This document shows positions 17,049 through 26,533 of a stretch of DNA of 64,000 nucleotides, piece after piece. Both the position numbers and the translations under genes were made by a program. Numbering within the stretch: the stretch's first letter is position 1; each line of letters opens with the position of its first letter. This DNA comes from Pandoraea thiooxydans (GTDB taxonomy: Bacteria > Pseudomonadota > Gammaproteobacteria > Burkholderiales > Burkholderiaceae), in the NCBI RefSeq assembly GCF_001931675.1, contig NZ_CP014839.1:2170001-2234000 (forward strand), in the 5' to 3' direction. The notes beneath the pieces are model-generated. The model was given only the letters and a program-made list of their open reading frames with translations. It searched no databases and was not told the origin of the DNA.

Positions 17049-17060
17049 ATTGTTGACAAT
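17049..17060. promoter_or_regulatory. GntR/FCD operator box 3
   Basis: ATTGTTGACAAT is the exact reverse complement of box 1 and lies 121 bp upstream of box 2. Between them is a very AT-rich stretch (16940-17030), so a repression loop is possible. Confidence 0.55.
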
Positions 17061-17308
17061 TTTTGACGCGCGCGCCGGCATTCACGCATGTCGCGGCGGT
17101 TGTCGGGCGCACTGGCCCACGACGCTATCGCGCCGGCAATGCAGAAGGCAGGCGCCGCCACGCGACCATCGCGAGGGACGATCGCGTTACCGTGCCAGCA
17201 GGAAGGGGATGCAGAAAGGGAGGGAAATGCTGCAGCGTTGTCGTGCGCACCCCTGGCCCAGGCGGCCAGGGAGTACCAACGGGTGTGGCGTGAGGCGGGG
17301 GGGCTGCC
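17061..17308. other. Non-coding gap between gntR control region and MCP gene
   Basis: These bases are GC-rich and lie just after the MCP stop (which reads leftward). No gene with a ribosome binding site or codon structure was recognised, and the open frames here are short or antisense. No clear terminator for the MCP gene was found. Confidence 0.4.
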
Positions 17309-18961
17309 TCAGGCGGCTCGGGCCAGCGCGGGTTCGGTGGACATGTCCTCGAGCATCGGGGTTGCGGCGGCTGCGGCCGGCGCCGACGCATCCGCGCCGC
17401 TCAGGCGAAACACCGCGACCGCATTGCGCAGATGCCGGGCCTGCTCTTCGAGCGAGCCGGCTGCCGCGGCAGCCTCTTCGACCAGCGCGGCATTTTGCTG
17501 CGTCATCTCATCCATCTGCGTGACCGCGCGATTGACTTCTTCAATGCCGGTGCTTTGCTCGGTCGACGCGGCGGAAATCTCGCCCATGATGTCGGTCACC
17601 TTGGTGATCGACTTGACGATCTCGTCCATCGTCTGCCCTGCCCGCGCGACCAGCGCCGAGCCGGCCTGCACGCGCTGCGCCGAGTCGTCGATCAAGCCCT
17701 TGATTTCCTTGGCCGCCGCGGCACTGCGTTGCGCCAGCGTGCGCACTTCGCCGGCGACCACCGCAAAACCCCGCCCCTGCTCGCCCGCCCGCGCCGCCTC
17801 GACCGCGGCGTTGAGCGCCAGGATATTGGTCTGGAATGCGATGCCGTCGATCACCGACAGAATGTCGGTGACCTTGTTCGAGCTCTCGGTAATGCCGTGC
17901 ATGGTATCCACCACCTGACTCACCACCGCACCGCCGCGCGCGGCGGTTTCGGACGCCGTGACGGCCAGCTGGCTGGCCTGCTTGGCATTATCCGCATTCT
18001 GTTTGACCGCCGAAGTCAGCTGCTCCATGCTGGCGGCCGTTTCCTCCAGCGACGAGGCCTGCTCCTCGGTACGCGAAGACAGGTCGGCATTGCCATTGGC
18101 GATTTCGCCCGCGCCGCTGCTGATCGCCTCGCTGCTGTCGCGCACCACCCGCACTGTTTTGACAAGCGCCTCCTGCATGCGCTTGAGCCCGGCCAGCAGG
18201 TTGCTCATTTCGTTCTTGCCCGACACGGCGATGGCGGTGCTCAGGTCGCCGCTGGCGATTTTTTCGAAGTAGGAGACCGCCTGATTCACTGGCTTGACGA
18301 TTGCGCCGATCAGCGCCTGGCGGGCAAATATCCCCACCAGCAGCGCCAGGGCGACCGCGCCGCCGAGAATCGCGCGCATCATCATGAAGGTATGCTGGGC
18401 CGATTCATACAAGTCTTTCTGGTGGGCCACATGAATCGCTTGAAGCGCGTTCAGCGTTTTGGTGAATTTGGCCCACACGGGCGGCGCCGACGACGCCTGC
18501 AAGCCATTGAAGGTCGACAGATCACCCGACTTGAGCGCACTTGCCGTGGGTGCCAGGATGTCATTGACGAAATGCGTTCGAGTGACGTCGGCCTGTTTGG
18601 CGAGCGCCTCTTCCTGCGCGTTCAGTTTGGGGCGATTCATGTATTGCTGCCACAGCTTGTCGGAGACCGTGCGGTAACCGTCATAACGCTTCATGACAAC
18701 GGTCAGTTCGGCGGTATTGCCGGCCGACAGATAAGACGACATCGTCGCCAATGCTTGCCGCATGCGCTGCAGCTCTTCGGCGCTGTTCCTGAGTTCGGTC
18801 AGCGTCGGCGTGTCTACCGCATAAATCGATCTGAGGGAATCATTGCTGGACTTCAGGGACGTCATGCCCAGCACGCTCGCGACGACCAGCAGTACGACGA
18901 ACAAGCTGATGACGAGTGTAAGACTGGTGCGGATCGTGAGATTTTTGTGAATGGCGGTCAC
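17309..18961 (-). CDS. Methyl-accepting chemotaxis protein with periplasmic TarH-like sensor
   Basis: A 550-residue inner-membrane chemoreceptor. TM1 lies at about 12-32, a four-helix periplasmic sensor at about 33-190 and TM2 at about 193-215 ([14 protein letters not shown]). A HAMP linker follows, then a long cytoplasmic signalling domain with the conserved hairpin tip [20 protein letters not shown] and methylation-type helices. The C-terminus ends in ARAA and lacks a NWETF-type CheR tether. Translation starts at GTG 18961 behind GGAG; an open extension upstream lacks a start signal. No che genes are nearby, so it is an orphan receptor. The position next to the purine uptake genes is suggestive but proves nothing about its ligand. 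Confidence 0.93.
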   Translation of the reverse strand: MTAIHKNLTIRTSLTLVISLFVVLLVVASVLGMTSLKSSNDSLRSIYAVDTPTLTELRNSAEELQRMRQALATMSSYLSAGNTAELTVVMKRYDGYRTVSDKLWQQYMNRPKLNAQEEALAKQADVTRTHFVNDILAPTASALKSGDLSTFNGLQASSAPPVWAKFTKTLNALQAIHVAHQKDLYESAQHTFMMMRAILGGAVALALLVGIFARQALIGAIVKPVNQAVSYFEKIASGDLSTAIAVSGKNEMSNLLAGLKRMQEALVKTVRVVRDSSEAISSGAGEIANGNADLSSRTEEQASSLEETAASMEQLTSAVKQNADNAKQASQLAVTASETAARGGAVVSQVVDTMHGITESSNKVTDILSVIDGIAFQTNILALNAAVEAARAGEQGRGFAVVAGEVRTLAQRSAAAAKEIKGLIDDSAQRVQAGSALVARAGQTMDEIVKSITKVTDIMGEISAASTEQSTGIEEVNRAVTQMDEMTQQNAALVEEAAAAAGSLEEQARHLRNAVAVFRLSGADASAPAAAAATPMLEDMSTEPALARAA

Positions 18962-19163
18962 TGCTTTTGTCTCCAGGAAAACGTGGGATCCGGCAACCGC
19001 CCGGTGTGCGCTCAACCGGGCATCCCACTTACTTCCTTATCGGCAGCGATTCGCTCGAACTTGATGGTCAGACGTCGTAAATATCGGGTCAGATCGTCCC
19101 GAATTTCAAAATTCAAAAGGTTTTAACAATTCTCTAAGTGTTTGCCGGATAAAAGACGCCGCT

Positions 19164-19195
19164 CCCGGCGCGCGGGCGCGGGCCCGGGCGCCGGG
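19164..19195 (-). terminator. GC-rich hairpin after ldcA
   Basis: CCCGGCGC (19164-19171) pairs with GCGCCGGG (19188-19195); the 16-nt middle can fold further. Read leftward it is followed, after AGCGGCG, by TCTTTTA. It lies 5 nt after the stop of the LD-carboxypeptidase gene. Confidence 0.5.
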
Positions 19196-19200
19196 GCGCA

Positions 19201-21098
<1,898 letters not shown>

Positions 21099-21176
21099 TC
21101 CGGGAAATCCAAAATCAGGCCACTCCGCCCATCAAGCGAATATTTTCGCATAAGCACATGGGGGCAGTCCGGGTCG

Positions 21177-22109
21177 TCAATGCCGCCCCGCGGTACCGAA
21201 AGCTGCGGCGAACTCCGAGGCAAGCCACGCAATGCCCGGATCCTGCGCGTTGGATGCGGTCCACAGCAGCGAGACTTCATAGCTCGGCACTTTCAGCGGC
21301 AGGGGGCTCACCGCCAGTCCCAGCGTATCGCGCCAGGCGCCCGCGATGAAGTCCGGCACCGTCGTGATGGCAGGCGTGCGCTGCACGATGAACGGACTGG
21401 TGGCGAAGTTGGGGCTGGAGAAAACGACTTGCCGGCGCTGATTCCGCACCTCCAGTTGTTCGTCGATATAGCCGTGCAGGCCGGCATTGAACGAGGTCAG
21501 CAAATGGCGGTGCTGCAGGAACTCGTCCATCGACAGAGCCTTGCCGCGCACCGCGACCAGCCGCGGGTTGTAGACGCACACGAAACGCCAGCGAAACAAC
21601 GGCTCGCGTCGATGCCATGCAGCGCACTCCCGGAACACACCGACGGCCAGTTCGATCACGCCCTCATCGAGCATTCCAGGCGCACTCGATGCTTCTGCCG
21701 TGCGCATGATCAATTTGACGCCGGGCGCCGAGCGCGCCACTCGGCTCATGATTTCAGGCATCAGAGCAACTTCCAATGCGTCGGTCAAGCCCACCCGGAA
21801 TACGCGCTGTGCGCTCGACGGGTCGAATACCGGCGGCTGCGTCAGCGTGCGGTGCAGCGACACCAGCAGCGGCTCTATTTGGCGCGCCAGTTCGAACGCC
21901 CGCGGCGTCGGCTCGATGCCATGTGGCGTGCGGACGAACAGTTCGTCGCCGAAGGCGGCGCGCAACCGCTTCAACGCGCCGCTCACCGCCGGTTGCCCGA
22001 GGAACAGGCGTTGCGCGGCGCGCGTCACGCTGCGCTCCTCCAGCAGAGCCCGGAAAGTCAGCAACAGATTGAGATCGAGGCGTCTCAAATCATTTTCAAT
22101 GATATCCAT
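21177..22109 (-). CDS. LysR-family transcriptional regulator
   Basis: A 310-residue regulator. The N-terminal winged helix (LRRLDLNLLLTFRALLEERS...QPAVSGALKRLR, about residues 8-60) is typical, followed by a substrate-binding type effector domain (about 95-300). The ATG at 22109 is used because the helix-turn-helix begins right after it and a T-N11-A dyad lies just upstream. It is divergent from the SDR gene at 22222 with a 112-bp gap, the standard arrangement of a LysR regulator and its target. The effector is unknown. Confidence 0.92.
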   Translation of the reverse strand: MDIIENDLRRLDLNLLLTFRALLEERSVTRAAQRLFLGQPAVSGALKRLRAAFGDELFVRTPHGIEPTPRAFELARQIEPLLVSLHRTLTQPPVFDPSSAQRVFRVGLTDALEVALMPEIMSRVARSAPGVKLIMRTAEASSAPGMLDEGVIELAVGVFRECAAWHRREPLFRWRFVCVYNPRLVAVRGKALSMDEFLQHRHLLTSFNAGLHGYIDEQLEVRNQRRQVVFSSPNFATSPFIVQRTPAITTVPDFIAGAWRDTLGLAVSPLPLKVPSYEVSLLWTASNAQDPGIAWLASEFAAAFGTAGRH

Positions 22110-22116
22110 TATCGAA

Positions 22117-22129
22117 TCAAACAATTTGA
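22117..22129. promoter_or_regulatory. LysR-type T-N11-A dyad in the lysR/SDR divergent region
   Basis: TCAAACAATTTGA is an inverted repeat (TCAAA/TTTGA, centre CAA) that fits the LysR-box rule T-N11-A. It lies 8 bp upstream of the lysR start and 92 bp upstream of the SDR start, a usual place for an autoregulatory recognition site. Confidence 0.5.
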
Positions 22130-22221
22130 ATGATATGAGCTTAGCACGCATCCTGTCATACATGCAGTGCAGCGCGGGACGCACTCCCGCACCTCGTCAT
22201 CGAATCGCCAGGAGAGCAATC

Positions 22222-22941
22222 ATGGATATGAGCAAGCAAACGGTCGTGGTCATCGGAGGTTCGTCGGGCATGGGGCTCGCGACGGTCAAGCGAATGGCGG
22301 GCGCCGGCGCGCGTGTCGTCGCGGTGGGTCGCGATCGGCGGAAACTGGACAGCGCGCTCGCCGGCCTGGGCGAGCGTGTGAGCGGCGTGGCCCTCGATGC
22401 CAGCGATCGCGCAGCGCTCGAACGGTGCTTCACTCAGTTGGGCGGCATCGATCATCTGGTGCTGACGCTCAGTGGCGGCGAAGGTGCCGGCACGTTTGCC
22501 GAACTCGATCTGGCCGCCCTGCGACGTGGTTTCGAAGCGAAATTCTGGCCTCAGGTCGAAGCGGCCCAGGCCAGCTTGCCGATCCTGCGACGCGGCGGCA
22601 GCATCACATTCCTGACCGCCATCTCGGCGCGCATCGCGAATCCCGGCACGGCCGGACTCGGCGCCATTAACGGCGCGCTCGAAGCCATGATCGGCACGCT
22701 CGCGCGCGAGCTCGCGCCAAGCCGGGTCAATGCCGTTTCGCCGGGCGTGATCGACACCGCGTGGTGGGACCGCTTTCCGACCGAAGTCAAGGAGAACCTG
22801 TTCCGCCAGCAAGCCCAGACGCTGCCTGCCGGCCGCGTCGGCCAGGCCGACGATGTCGCCCACGCGGTTCAGTTCCTGATCGAGAACACCTTCATGACCG
22901 GTGCCGTCATTGAATGCGACGGCGGCCTGCGGCTGCTGTGA
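22222..22941 (+). CDS. Short-chain dehydrogenase/reductase family protein lacking the catalytic Tyr-Lys pair
   Basis: A 239-residue Rossmann-fold protein. The cofactor motif GGSSGMG (about residues 12-18) and the later SDR landmarks VNAVSPGVIDTAWW and GAVIECDGG are clear. Where classical SDRs have YxxxK, the aligned segment reads LGAING, so both Tyr and Lys are absent; a serine in TAISAR remains. It is therefore either a divergent SDR subgroup with altered chemistry or a binding protein. AGGAGAGC lies before the ATG. It is probably controlled by the divergent LysR regulator. Substrate unknown. Confidence 0.85.
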   Translation: MDMSKQTVVVIGGSSGMGLATVKRMAGAGARVVAVGRDRRKLDSALAGLGERVSGVALDASDRAALERCFTQLGGIDHLVLTLSGGEGAGTFAELDLAALRRGFEAKFWPQVEAAQASLPILRRGGSITFLTAISARIANPGTAGLGAINGALEAMIGTLARELAPSRVNAVSPGVIDTAWWDRFPTEVKENLFRQQAQTLPAGRVGQADDVAHAVQFLIENTFMTGAVIECDGGLRLL

Positions 22942-23004
22942 CGCCGGCCGCTTTCGCTTGCCGCGCCACACATGAAAATCGGGCCGGTCATACGCTCATG
23001 CGCT

Positions 23005-24072
23005 TCAACCGTGCTTGAGTTGGTACCAGTGTTGCGAGCGCTTGACCACGCCCACCACCAGCAGCATCACAGGCACCTCGATCAGCACGCCGACCACGGT
23101 GGCCAGCGCCGCGCCGGAATGAAATCCGAACAGGCTGATGGCGGTGGCCACCGCCAACTCAAAAAAGTTGCTCGCGCCGATCAGGCTCGACGGGCCAGCT
23201 ACGCAATGAGCCACGCCGAGCTTGCGGTTGAGCCAATAGGCCAGGCCGGCATTGAAAAAAACCTGAATCAGAATCGGCACGGCCAGCATGGCGATCACCA
23301 GCGGCGCTTCGAGGATGGCTTGCCCCTGGAACGCGAACAGCAGGACCAGCATGGCGAGCAGCGCAGCGATCGAGTATGGGCCGAGGTGCTGCACGACATA
23401 CTGGAAATGCGCTTCGCCCTTGGCGAGCAGCATGCGGCGCATGAGCTGGGCGAGGGCCACCGGCACGACGATATACAGGCCCACCGAGGTGATGAGCGTG
23501 TCCCACGGCACGGTAATGGCTGACAGGCCAAGCAACAGCGCCACCAGCGGTGCGAAGGCGACGATCATGATCGAATCGTTGAGGGCGACCTGCGACAGCG
23601 TGAAGTAAGGATCGCCCTTGCACAGTTGCGACCAGACGAACACCATCGCCGTGCACGGCGCGGCCGCCAGCAGAATGAGCCCGGCAATATAACTGTCGAG
23701 CTGGCCGGCCGGCAGCCAGGCAGCGAAAACGTGGCGCACGAAAATCCAGCCGAGCAGCGCCATCGAAAACGGCTTGACCAGCCAGTTGACGAACAGCGTG
23801 ACGCCAATGCCGCGCCATTGCCGGCCGACCTGCGTCATCGCGGTGAAATCGATCTTGATGAGCATCGGGATGATCATCACCCAGATCAGCACGCCCACCG
23901 GCAGATTGACCTGTGCGAATTGCATGCGCCCGATGGCCTGGAAAACCCCGGGTGCCATTTGCCCGAGCGCGATGCCGGCCACGATGCACAGCGCGACCCA
24001 CACCGTCAGGTATCGTTCGAAGAAGCTGATCGCCGGGCGCGTATCGAGCTGCAGCTGATCCGGCTTACTCAT
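23005..24072 (-). CDS. acr3: Arsenite efflux transporter, ACR3 family
   Basis: An inner-membrane As(III) extrusion carrier of 355 residues and ten membrane segments. It belongs to the ACR3 group, not the ArsB group, shown by FFERYLTVWVALCIVAG near the N-terminus, the NWLVKPFSMALLGW region, the conserved cysteine in AAPCTAMVFVWS and the NDSIMI helix. The ATG at 24072 overlaps the arsC stop by 8 bases. It is the last gene of arsR-arsI-arsC-acr3 and disposes of arsenite made by ArsC. Confidence 0.94.
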   Translation of the reverse strand: MSKPDQLQLDTRPAISFFERYLTVWVALCIVAGIALGQMAPGVFQAIGRMQFAQVNLPVGVLIWVMIIPMLIKIDFTAMTQVGRQWRGIGVTLFVNWLVKPFSMALLGWIFVRHVFAAWLPAGQLDSYIAGLILLAAAPCTAMVFVWSQLCKGDPYFTLSQVALNDSIMIVAFAPLVALLLGLSAITVPWDTLITSVGLYIVVPVALAQLMRRMLLAKGEAHFQYVVQHLGPYSIAALLAMLVLLFAFQGQAILEAPLVIAMLAVPILIQVFFNAGLAYWLNRKLGVAHCVAGPSSLIGASNFFELAVATAISLFGFHSGAALATVVGVLIEVPVMLLVVGVVKRSQHWYQLKHG

Positions 24073-24580
24073 GAGAGGCCTCGACCGGCTGCGCGCCGAT
24101 CTCGCGCATTTCATGCTGGATCGCGCTGCGATCGAGCAGGTGCAGCGGCAGATTGACGAACTGGCTTACCCGGTTGAGGATTTGCCGGTACACCTTGCGG
24201 AATACCTTGCGCGTTTGCTCCTCACTGCCACGGAAGGCGGCGGGATCCTCGAAGCCCCAGTGCGCGGTGAGCGGATGCCCCGGCCAGATCGGGCAAACCT
24301 CGCCGGCGGCCTGATCACACACGGTAATGACGAAATCCATATGGGGCGCATCCGGCGCGCCAAACTCATCCCAGCTTTTGCTGCGCAACTGAGATGTGTC
24401 ATACCCCAGCGTCTCGCACAGTTCGATGGCATAGGGATTGACTTTGCCGCTCGGGTGGCTGCCGGCGCTGTAAGCCCGGAAACGCCCTTGGCCAAGCACA
24501 TTGAACAATGCCTCGGCCATCACGCTGCGCGCGCTGTTGCCGGTGCAAAGAATCAGAATCGAATAGGGCTTGTCGCTCAC
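24065..24580 (-). CDS. arsC: Arsenate reductase, low-molecular-weight phosphatase type
   Basis: The product reduces arsenate to arsenite for export. The 171-residue protein has the phosphatase-like loop LCTGNSARS with Cys12 and the conserved Arg. Further cysteines in TVCDQAAGEVCPIWPG suit a thioredoxin-coupled (or mycothiol/glutaredoxin-variant) cascade. It starts at GTG 24580, overlapping the arsI-like stop as GTGA; no ATG lies near the family start. The C-terminal 35 residues (LPLHLLDRSAIQHEM...) extend beyond the minimal enzyme. Confidence 0.92.
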   Translation of the reverse strand: MSDKPYSILILCTGNSARSVMAEALFNVLGQGRFRAYSAGSHPSGKVNPYAIELCETLGYDTSQLRSKSWDEFGAPDAPHMDFVITVCDQAAGEVCPIWPGHPLTAHWGFEDPAAFRGSEEQTRKVFRKVYRQILNRVSQFVNLPLHLLDRSAIQHEMREIGAQPVEASHE

Positions 24581-25035
24581 GTGCGGCTCCGGAAGGCAAT
24601 GGTTGCGGCGCTCGGCGTGCAACACGCCGCCGACGCCGGCTCGCCGGCATCTCTCGCCTGCCCGAAGGTCGGCGCGCTCTCCAGTGTCAGGAAGGTCTCC
24701 CAGGCAACGCCTTGCGGATCGATGGTCCATGCCTTGTCGGACTTCGCATAGCAGCATGTGGTGCCGCTTTGAGCCTCGACCGGCAGGTCCGCCGCGGCAA
24801 AGCGCGCGTTCATCTCGGCCAGCTCCGCTTCGGTCTGAACCTGGATGCCGACATGGTCGACACCCGGCTTCGCGCCCCGCTGGGAAATCGCGAAATTGAC
24901 CGCCGGGTCGTCCAGCTCCCACTTGCAGTAGTCGACCTTGCGCACCGTCGGTTCGGCGTTGCCGAACATGGCGCGATAAAACCGGATGCTCTCGTCCAGG
25001 TTTTGGACGGATACGTGAATATGCATGCGCTTCAT
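24577..25035 (-). CDS. arsI: ArsI/CadI-type vicinal-oxygen-chelate protein (possible C-As lyase)
   Basis: A 152-residue glyoxalase/VOC-fold protein encoded in an arsenic operon. The Fe(II) ligands expected in ArsI are visible as His5, His61 and Glu113, and the vicinal cysteine pair that binds trivalent organoarsenicals is present as Cys94-Cys95 in GTTCCYA. ArsI enzymes cleave the carbon-arsenic bond of methylarsenite and aromatic arsenicals. The C-terminal tail adds another CC pair (ACCTPS). GGAG precedes the ATG at 25035, which overlaps the arsR stop as ATGA. Some close relatives are annotated CadI (cadmium-induced), so activity remains to be shown. Confidence 0.88.
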   Translation of the reverse strand: MKRMHIHVSVQNLDESIRFYRAMFGNAEPTVRKVDYCKWELDDPAVNFAISQRGAKPGVDHVGIQVQTEAELAEMNARFAAADLPVEAQSGTTCCYAKSDKAWTIDPQGVAWETFLTLESAPTFGQARDAGEPASAACCTPSAATIAFRSRT

Positions 25036-25364
25036 GCTTGATCTCCACAGCAAAGAGGAGAATCGCTGGCCGCGCATGCCGCGCCTGCACAGCAGTTCTC
25101 GGTGAGAAAACCGACCAGACCGTTCATCGCATCGAAATTGGCCGAGTAAAAAATGAAGCGGCCGTCCTGCCGGGCCCTCACCAGTTCGGCATGCGACAGA
25201 TCTTTCAGATGAAACGACAGACTTGAAGGCGTCAAGCCCAATCGTTGCGAAATTTCGCCAGCCGCCAGCCCATTGGGCCCCGCCACGACGAGAGCACGAA
25301 AGATCGCCAGGCGCGATTCGTGGGCCAGCGCGCTCAGGGCGCGAACGACGAGATTTTGATCCAT
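25032..25364 (-). CDS. arsR: ArsR-family metalloregulator
   Basis: A 110-residue dimeric winged-helix repressor. The recognition helix region LTPSSLSFHLKDLSHAELV is typical. Instead of the ELCVCDL-type metal site in helix 3, cysteines cluster at the C-terminus (ENCCAGAACAAS and PLCCGD), the pattern of ArsR variants with C-terminal As(III) sites. It is the first gene of the ars operon, with an operator at 25394-25411. The ATG at 25364 has no ribosome binding site before it, and the predicted transcription start falls on the start codon. Confidence 0.93.
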   Translation of the reverse strand: MDQNLVVRALSALAHESRLAIFRALVVAGPNGLAAGEISQRLGLTPSSLSFHLKDLSHAELVRARQDGRFIFYSANFDAMNGLVGFLTENCCAGAACAASDSPLCCGDQA

Positions 25365-25370
25365 GGCGAG

Positions 25371-25411
25371 AGCATAGCGCCATTAATTCAACATTTCAAG
25401 TATTATTGAAA
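25371..25411 (-). promoter_or_regulatory. ars operon promoter with overlapping ArsR operator
   Basis: TTTCAA (25394-25399) and TTGAAA (25406-25411) form a perfect inverted repeat with a 6-bp spacer, a likely ArsR operator. On the - strand a -35 TTGAAA (25399-25394) and a -10 TATGCT (25376-25371) are separated by exactly 17 bases, so the left operator arm is the -35 itself. Transcription would begin at about 25364. Confidence 0.65.
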
Positions 25412-25429
25412 CATTGGTTTTTTTACCGA

Positions 25430-26218
25430 TCACTCCGCGATCAGGCTATCGCGCTGGGAGTCGATAATGACCAGATATCTGCCGGCGTAATGGCTCGATA
25501 CATGGTCCTGATCGAGCACCCACAGCTTGTCTCCGGCGGCCAGCAGCGCGTCGTAGTCGGCATCGAGAATGCCATAGTGATCGAGGAACCGGTTCAGACT
25601 CGCGGGAATGCGGATACAGCCCTTGGAAGCCTGATGACCGAGACGTTGAGCCAGCCGGTCCGGATCGGTCGCGTGCATCTGCAATCGCATGGCGCTGGTG
25701 CCGCCCTGCCCCCAGCCGCGTTCGCCATCGACCCAGCCGAAATCGAAAACACGCATGCCGCGCACGCCATAACCTCGAATGCCGTTTTCGTTGAATGTTC
25801 CTTCGGCGCGAAAATCCATATTGTCCGGCGTGTGACGAAACACCCCGAGCGGCGTCAGGAAATGGTCGTAGGTCCCGGGCAGTCCGGTGGACACCGGTGA
25901 GGCCCCGATCAGTTGCCAATCCGCGTTCGGCCCGCCACGGTAAAACAGGAAAATCGCCTGTACCTTGGGAGCGCGGTCGACCAACGCCACGTATTCGCCC
26001 GCCAGATCATGCAAACCCGCCCGGTCCAGCGCCTGCTGCAGGAGCTTCCCATACGTGGCCCGGGCCGCGGGCGGCACCGCGAGACGGCGCCTGACTTCAT
26101 GTGTATAGGCTTGCGCCAGCACATCAGGCGTTTGGGCGAATGTCGGCGCTGGCGCAAGCGCCAACATCAGCGCCCCGAGTACGGCAAGTTTTACAAAGTG
26201 GTTAGTCGAAATTTTCAT
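25430..26218 (-). CDS. Periplasmic L,D-transpeptidase (YkuD domain)
   Basis: A 262-residue exported protein. A signal peptide (MKISTNHFVKL...TFA, about 28 residues) is followed by a helical segment and then a YkuD catalytic domain (about 85-240). The catalytic motif is visible as LQMHATDP followed by QASKGCIRIP, giving the His and Cys of the HxxxxxxSxGC pattern; the usual H before GC is replaced by K. Such enzymes form 3-3 cross-links in peptidoglycan or attach lipoproteins. It ends 65 nt before arsR on the same strand but is probably a separate unit. Confidence 0.88.
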   Translation of the reverse strand: MKISTNHFVKLAVLGALMLALAPAPTFAQTPDVLAQAYTHEVRRRLAVPPAARATYGKLLQQALDRAGLHDLAGEYVALVDRAPKVQAIFLFYRGGPNADWQLIGASPVSTGLPGTYDHFLTPLGVFRHTPDNMDFRAEGTFNENGIRGYGVRGMRVFDFGWVDGERGWGQGGTSAMRLQMHATDPDRLAQRLGHQASKGCIRIPASLNRFLDHYGILDADYDALLAAGDKLWVLDQDHVSSHYAGRYLVIIDSQRDSLIAE

Positions 26219-26533
26219 TGCTCAAAGAAAAAACAGCCTCGGCGCGATTCGATCCTGTGGCCAAGCAAGCAAGATGCCGACTCGCCAGGAACCGCGCCAT
26301 ATTTATATTGATTCTAGAATGGACGATTCGATCCCGCCGGCGGTTGACGTAGATCACCAGCGCGCAGGCTCGATCGCCAAGGGCATCCATGCGTGAATAG
26401 CACGCCAGCGAACCGGCGTCATCGAAATCCTGCGAACCCTTGTCCGAAATCAATCATCGTCCCATGCAGGCGGCATAGCCTGAACCGGAAACGAGCGGCT
26501 CTCCCGCCGAGCCACTCACTCTGGAGATTCGCC
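26219..26533. promoter_or_regulatory. Divergent gap between the transpeptidase and esterase-like genes
   Basis: No gene is supported in these 315 bases. An AT-rich spot at 26299-26320 contains the 10-bp palindrome ATTCTAGAAT (26311-26320). TGGAG at 26522-26526 is the ribosome binding site of the rightward gene. Both divergent promoters should lie here, but no good -35/-10 pair was identified. Confidence 0.3.

Noticed and set aside
14554-17918. Long + strand frames opposite the NCS1 transporter, gntR and MCP genes
   Set aside because: They mirror real genes codon for codon, are rich in Arg, His and Gln as shadows are, and lack start signals or known motifs.
26311-26320. Palindrome ATTCTAGAAT in the transpeptidase/esterase gap
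   Set aside because: Ten bases of symmetry alone, with no second copy and no nearby regulator gene, is not enough to call an operator.
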